Shown here: positions 62,183 through 64,000 of the stretch, one piece after another
How positions within the stretch are numbered: the stretch's first letter is position 1
How the letters are laid out: each line of letters starts with the position of its first letter
Source: Pseudarthrobacter naphthalenicus
GTDB taxonomy: Bacteria > Actinomycetota > Actinomycetes > Actinomycetales > Micrococcaceae
Length of the DNA: 64,000 nucleotides
Direction: 5' to 3'
Assembly: GCF_029076445.1 (NCBI RefSeq)
Contig: NZ_JARESG010000004.1
Span: 186,001-250,000, forward strand
Made by a program: the position numbers and the translations under genes
Notes under the pieces: generated by a model
What the model was told of the DNA's origin: nothing
What the model saw: the letters and a program-made list of their open reading frames with translations, nothing else
Databases searched by the model: none

Positions 62183-62788
62183 ATGCTCAGCCTGCAGGAC
62201 ATCGACAACATCGTCCTCAACGGAGGGACCGTGGTGGACGCGGCCGGGGAGAAGATCGGCTCCGTGGAACAGATCTTCACCAGCGGCGATTCCGGCGAGC
62301 CGGCCTTCGTCACCGTGCGGACCGGCCTGTTCGGCATGTCCGAATCCTTCGCCCCGCTCACCGGTGCCAGCCTCGAGGAATCCGTGATCCGGGTGGCGTT
62401 CACGAAGGACACGGTGAAGAACGGCCCGCGCATCGAGAGCGACCGCGGCGCCATCACGGAGACCCAGGAGCAGGAACTCTACAGCTACTACGGGCTCTAC
62501 CAGGGCGAGCCCGGTGAAGGTTCCACGGAAACCGGGCAGGAGCAGGCCAGCGGGGCAGCCGGTGCCGCGGTGCCCGCGGAAATCGCGCCCGGGGCAGCGG
62601 CAGCCGCTCCCGCGGCCGCTGAGGGAAGGGCCGACGACGGCGGCGCACCGGACGTGCGGAAGGCGCCTCCGCCCCCGCGGCCTCACGGCGGCCCGCCGCC
62701 CCCGCCGCCGCACCTGCACAGACACGTGCCCCCGCACCTTCACCCGCACCCCGGTCCGCCACCACCGCCGCCGGGCCCGCGTCACTAA
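62183..62788 (+). CDS. PRC-barrel/DUF2171-like protein with Pro/His-rich tail
   Basis: A 201-residue protein. Residues 1-105 look like a PRC-barrel (NGGTVVDAAGEKIGSVEQIF, EPAFVTVRTGLFGMSESFAP, VIRVAFTKDTVKNGP), then ELYSYYGLY. Residues 115-165 are Ala/Gly/Glu-rich, and the last 40 are almost entirely Pro, His, Arg and Gly (PPPPPPHLHRHVPPHLHPHP). The tail could bind metal or act as a spacer. ATG 62183 follows AAGGAG. Found widely in actinobacteria as a stress-linked protein; the His-rich tail is unusual. Confidence 0.82.
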   Translation: MLSLQDIDNIVLNGGTVVDAAGEKIGSVEQIFTSGDSGEPAFVTVRTGLFGMSESFAPLTGASLEESVIRVAFTKDTVKNGPRIESDRGAITETQEQELYSYYGLYQGEPGEGSTETGQEQASGAAGAAVPAEIAPGAAAAAPAAAEGRADDGGAPDVRKAPPPPRPHGGPPPPPPHLHRHVPPHLHPHPGPPPPPPGPRH

Positions 62789-62806
62789 CCGCGCCCGGTC
62801 CAGTGG

Positions 62807-63997
62807 TCACCCGGCGTCGAACTCCACGTCCGCGGACGCGGCGCCCCGCAACGCCGCGATCTGCTGCGCTTCACGGTGCAGCAGCTCCGTGTCAGGTGCC
62901 GACACCGGGTGGAAGGCGGTGATGGCGACGGTCAGTTTCCGGCCGTCCTTCCGCGGCCGCCAGGTACCGGCGATCTGCCCGTTGATGAGGACCGCGCCCG
63001 GGTCGCCCACCGGCCTCCACAGTTCCCGGTGGTGCTCGCGGGCGACGATGGTCTCGCGGTCACGCATGTGGGTGTACGGGTCGTGCGGCGGGAGCAGACG
63101 CACTCCATCGGGCGGCGGGGCGGACCGCAGCGCGGGGAGGTCCTCGGTGAGGATCCACGGGGTGCCGCCGAAATCGACGGCGGTCAGCTCCTCCCGGACC
63201 AGGTCCCACCAGGGGCCCGTATCCCCAGCCTCGATTCCCAGCCACGCAGCGAAGCCGGCCCTCGTGGAGGGTGCGTGGCAGCGCAGGTAGCGGCGAAGCA
63301 GTTCGGCCCGCGCCGTGTCCGGGTGGGTGCCCGTAATGGCGTGGCCCAGCCACTCCCTGACCAGGACGAACGGGGCCTGGTTTCCGTCGCGGGGGGCGAA
63401 ACAGACACGTCCCTCCAGCGTGAGGATCCGGACGCAGAAGTGGACCACGGCCTCGCCGAGCGGCTGGCCGGGCGCGTAGGGTCCTTCAGCTTCCCAGAGG
63501 AGGCGCTGGTCCGGCGTCAGTCTGAGGGCGATCCGCCGGGCGAGCTCCTGGCCCAGGTCATTGATGGTGAGCCTGCGGCGGGACAGCGCCGCATCGTTCT
63601 CGGTGCCGCAGAGTTCGACGGCGCGGGCCAGGGTGATGCCGAGCCGGTCCACGGCCTGTTCCACGCCGGGAATGAAGTGCCGCATCGCCTCCTCGGTGGG
63701 CGGCAAGACCCCCGTGGTGAACACCGGCGCGTCCGCCGTGGGGAAGAGGAACGGCGCGCCGCGCATGGACCACGTCTGCAGCAGGCTTTTGTCCTCAGCG
63801 ATCGCCGCGGCAACCCGTTCCTGCGTGATGCCCTCCACCCTGGCATGCAGGGCCAGCAGCGCCGCGCCGGGCGGGCTGTCCTGAATGCCGCAGCGGCCGG
63901 CCGCTGCGAGCAGCCCCTCGGCCCCCACGCGTTTGGTGAGGTGGTGGGCGTTCAGCCGGAACGCAATGACCTCGCCCGCAGAAACCTTCTCAGCCAC
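62807..63997 (-). CDS. winged-helix DNA glycosylase-like protein (HTH_42, AlkZ/YcaQ family)
   Basis: A 396-residue protein of the HTH_42 family. Typical blocks: AFRLNAHHLTKRVG at the start, LLQTWSMRGAPFLFPTADAP, LLRRYLRCHAPSTRAGFAAW and LLPPHDPYTHMRDRETIV, with LINGQIAGTWRPRKDGRKL near the end. Characterised relatives (AlkZ, YcaQ) are DNA glycosylases that unhook interstrand crosslinks or protect antibiotic producers. The frame reaches the last 3 bases of the window, so GTG 63997 may not be the true start. Confidence 0.87.
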   Translation of the reverse strand: MAEKVSAGEVIAFRLNAHHLTKRVGAEGLLAAAGRCGIQDSPPGAALLALHARVEGITQERVAAAIAEDKSLLQTWSMRGAPFLFPTADAPVFTTGVLPPTEEAMRHFIPGVEQAVDRLGITLARAVELCGTENDAALSRRRLTINDLGQELARRIALRLTPDQRLLWEAEGPYAPGQPLGEAVVHFCVRILTLEGRVCFAPRDGNQAPFVLVREWLGHAITGTHPDTARAELLRRYLRCHAPSTRAGFAAWLGIEAGDTGPWWDLVREELTAVDFGGTPWILTEDLPALRSAPPPDGVRLLPPHDPYTHMRDRETIVAREHHRELWRPVGDPGAVLINGQIAGTWRPRKDGRKLTVAITAFHPVSAPDTELLHREAQQIAALRGAASADVEFDAG

Positions 63998-64000
63998 ACG

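Noticed and set aside
1..64000. tRNA, rRNA, CRISPR arrays, riboswitches, replication origins
   Set aside because: I looked for cloverleaf ends, regularly spaced repeats and known switch-like leaders and saw none I could support.

Overview
The window is high-GC actinobacterial DNA. Gene content (LutABC with a LldR-type repressor, a Lrp-linked pdhABC operon, LAxTG surface protein, frequent GTG starts, ATGA/GTGA overlaps) suggests Micrococcaceae, most likely Arthrobacter or Pseudarthrobacter. This is an inference from gene families and base composition; no rRNA or tRNA gene is present to place it.

Left flank (1-10.5 kb): an ABC-2 exporter pair, an AraC/VOC pair, then a lactate block in which a GntR-family repressor and lactate permease face lutABC across a control region holding three LldR-like operators. 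After it come a CDP-alcohol phosphatidyltransferase, a small membrane protein and a cupredoxin lipoprotein.

Centre (10.9-48 kb): a large surface-polysaccharide locus, visibly lower in GC from about 17 to 41 kb. Its left arm combines a Tat-exported protein, a PqqD-like protein, an HprK-like kinase carrying its own PqqD-like domain, a Wzz/tyrosine autokinase and a family-5-like nucleotidyltransferase, followed by galU. Then come a LAxTG-anchored protein, a DUF4012 protein and a second tyrosine autokinase (minus strand), and a long plus-strand run: WbpM/PglF-type dehydratase, DegT aminotransferase, capEFG (UDP-L-FucNAc), a UDP-sugar dehydrogenase plus WbpP-like epimerase, a flippase and three glycosyltransferases. 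A minus-strand group gives a second DegT protein, a GNAT, a fused glycosyltransferase/phosphoglycosyl transferase and a FemAB-like transferase. A scarred stretch (41-44.3 kb) holds a decayed IS3 element, a 5'-truncated MFS copy and other broken reading frames, and is followed by an O-antigen ligase/polymerase-type gene, a phage-tailspike-like beta-helix protein and an acyltransferase. Together the genes look sufficient to make nucleotide sugars, start a lipid-linked repeat unit, extend it, flip it, polymerise it under tyrosine-kinase control and decorate it.

Right flank (49-64 kb): small membrane proteins, a Lrp/AsnC regulator, a tetR-MFS exporter pair, pdhABC with an FAD monooxygenase, a universal stress protein, an ArsB/SLC13-like transporter, a DinB-like protein, a PRC-barrel-like protein with a Pro/His tail, and an AlkZ-like protein. 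The tetR-MFS pair is bracketed by two ungapped copies of a roughly 113 bp segment that includes the pdhA promoter region, which suggests it was inserted between lrp and pdhA.
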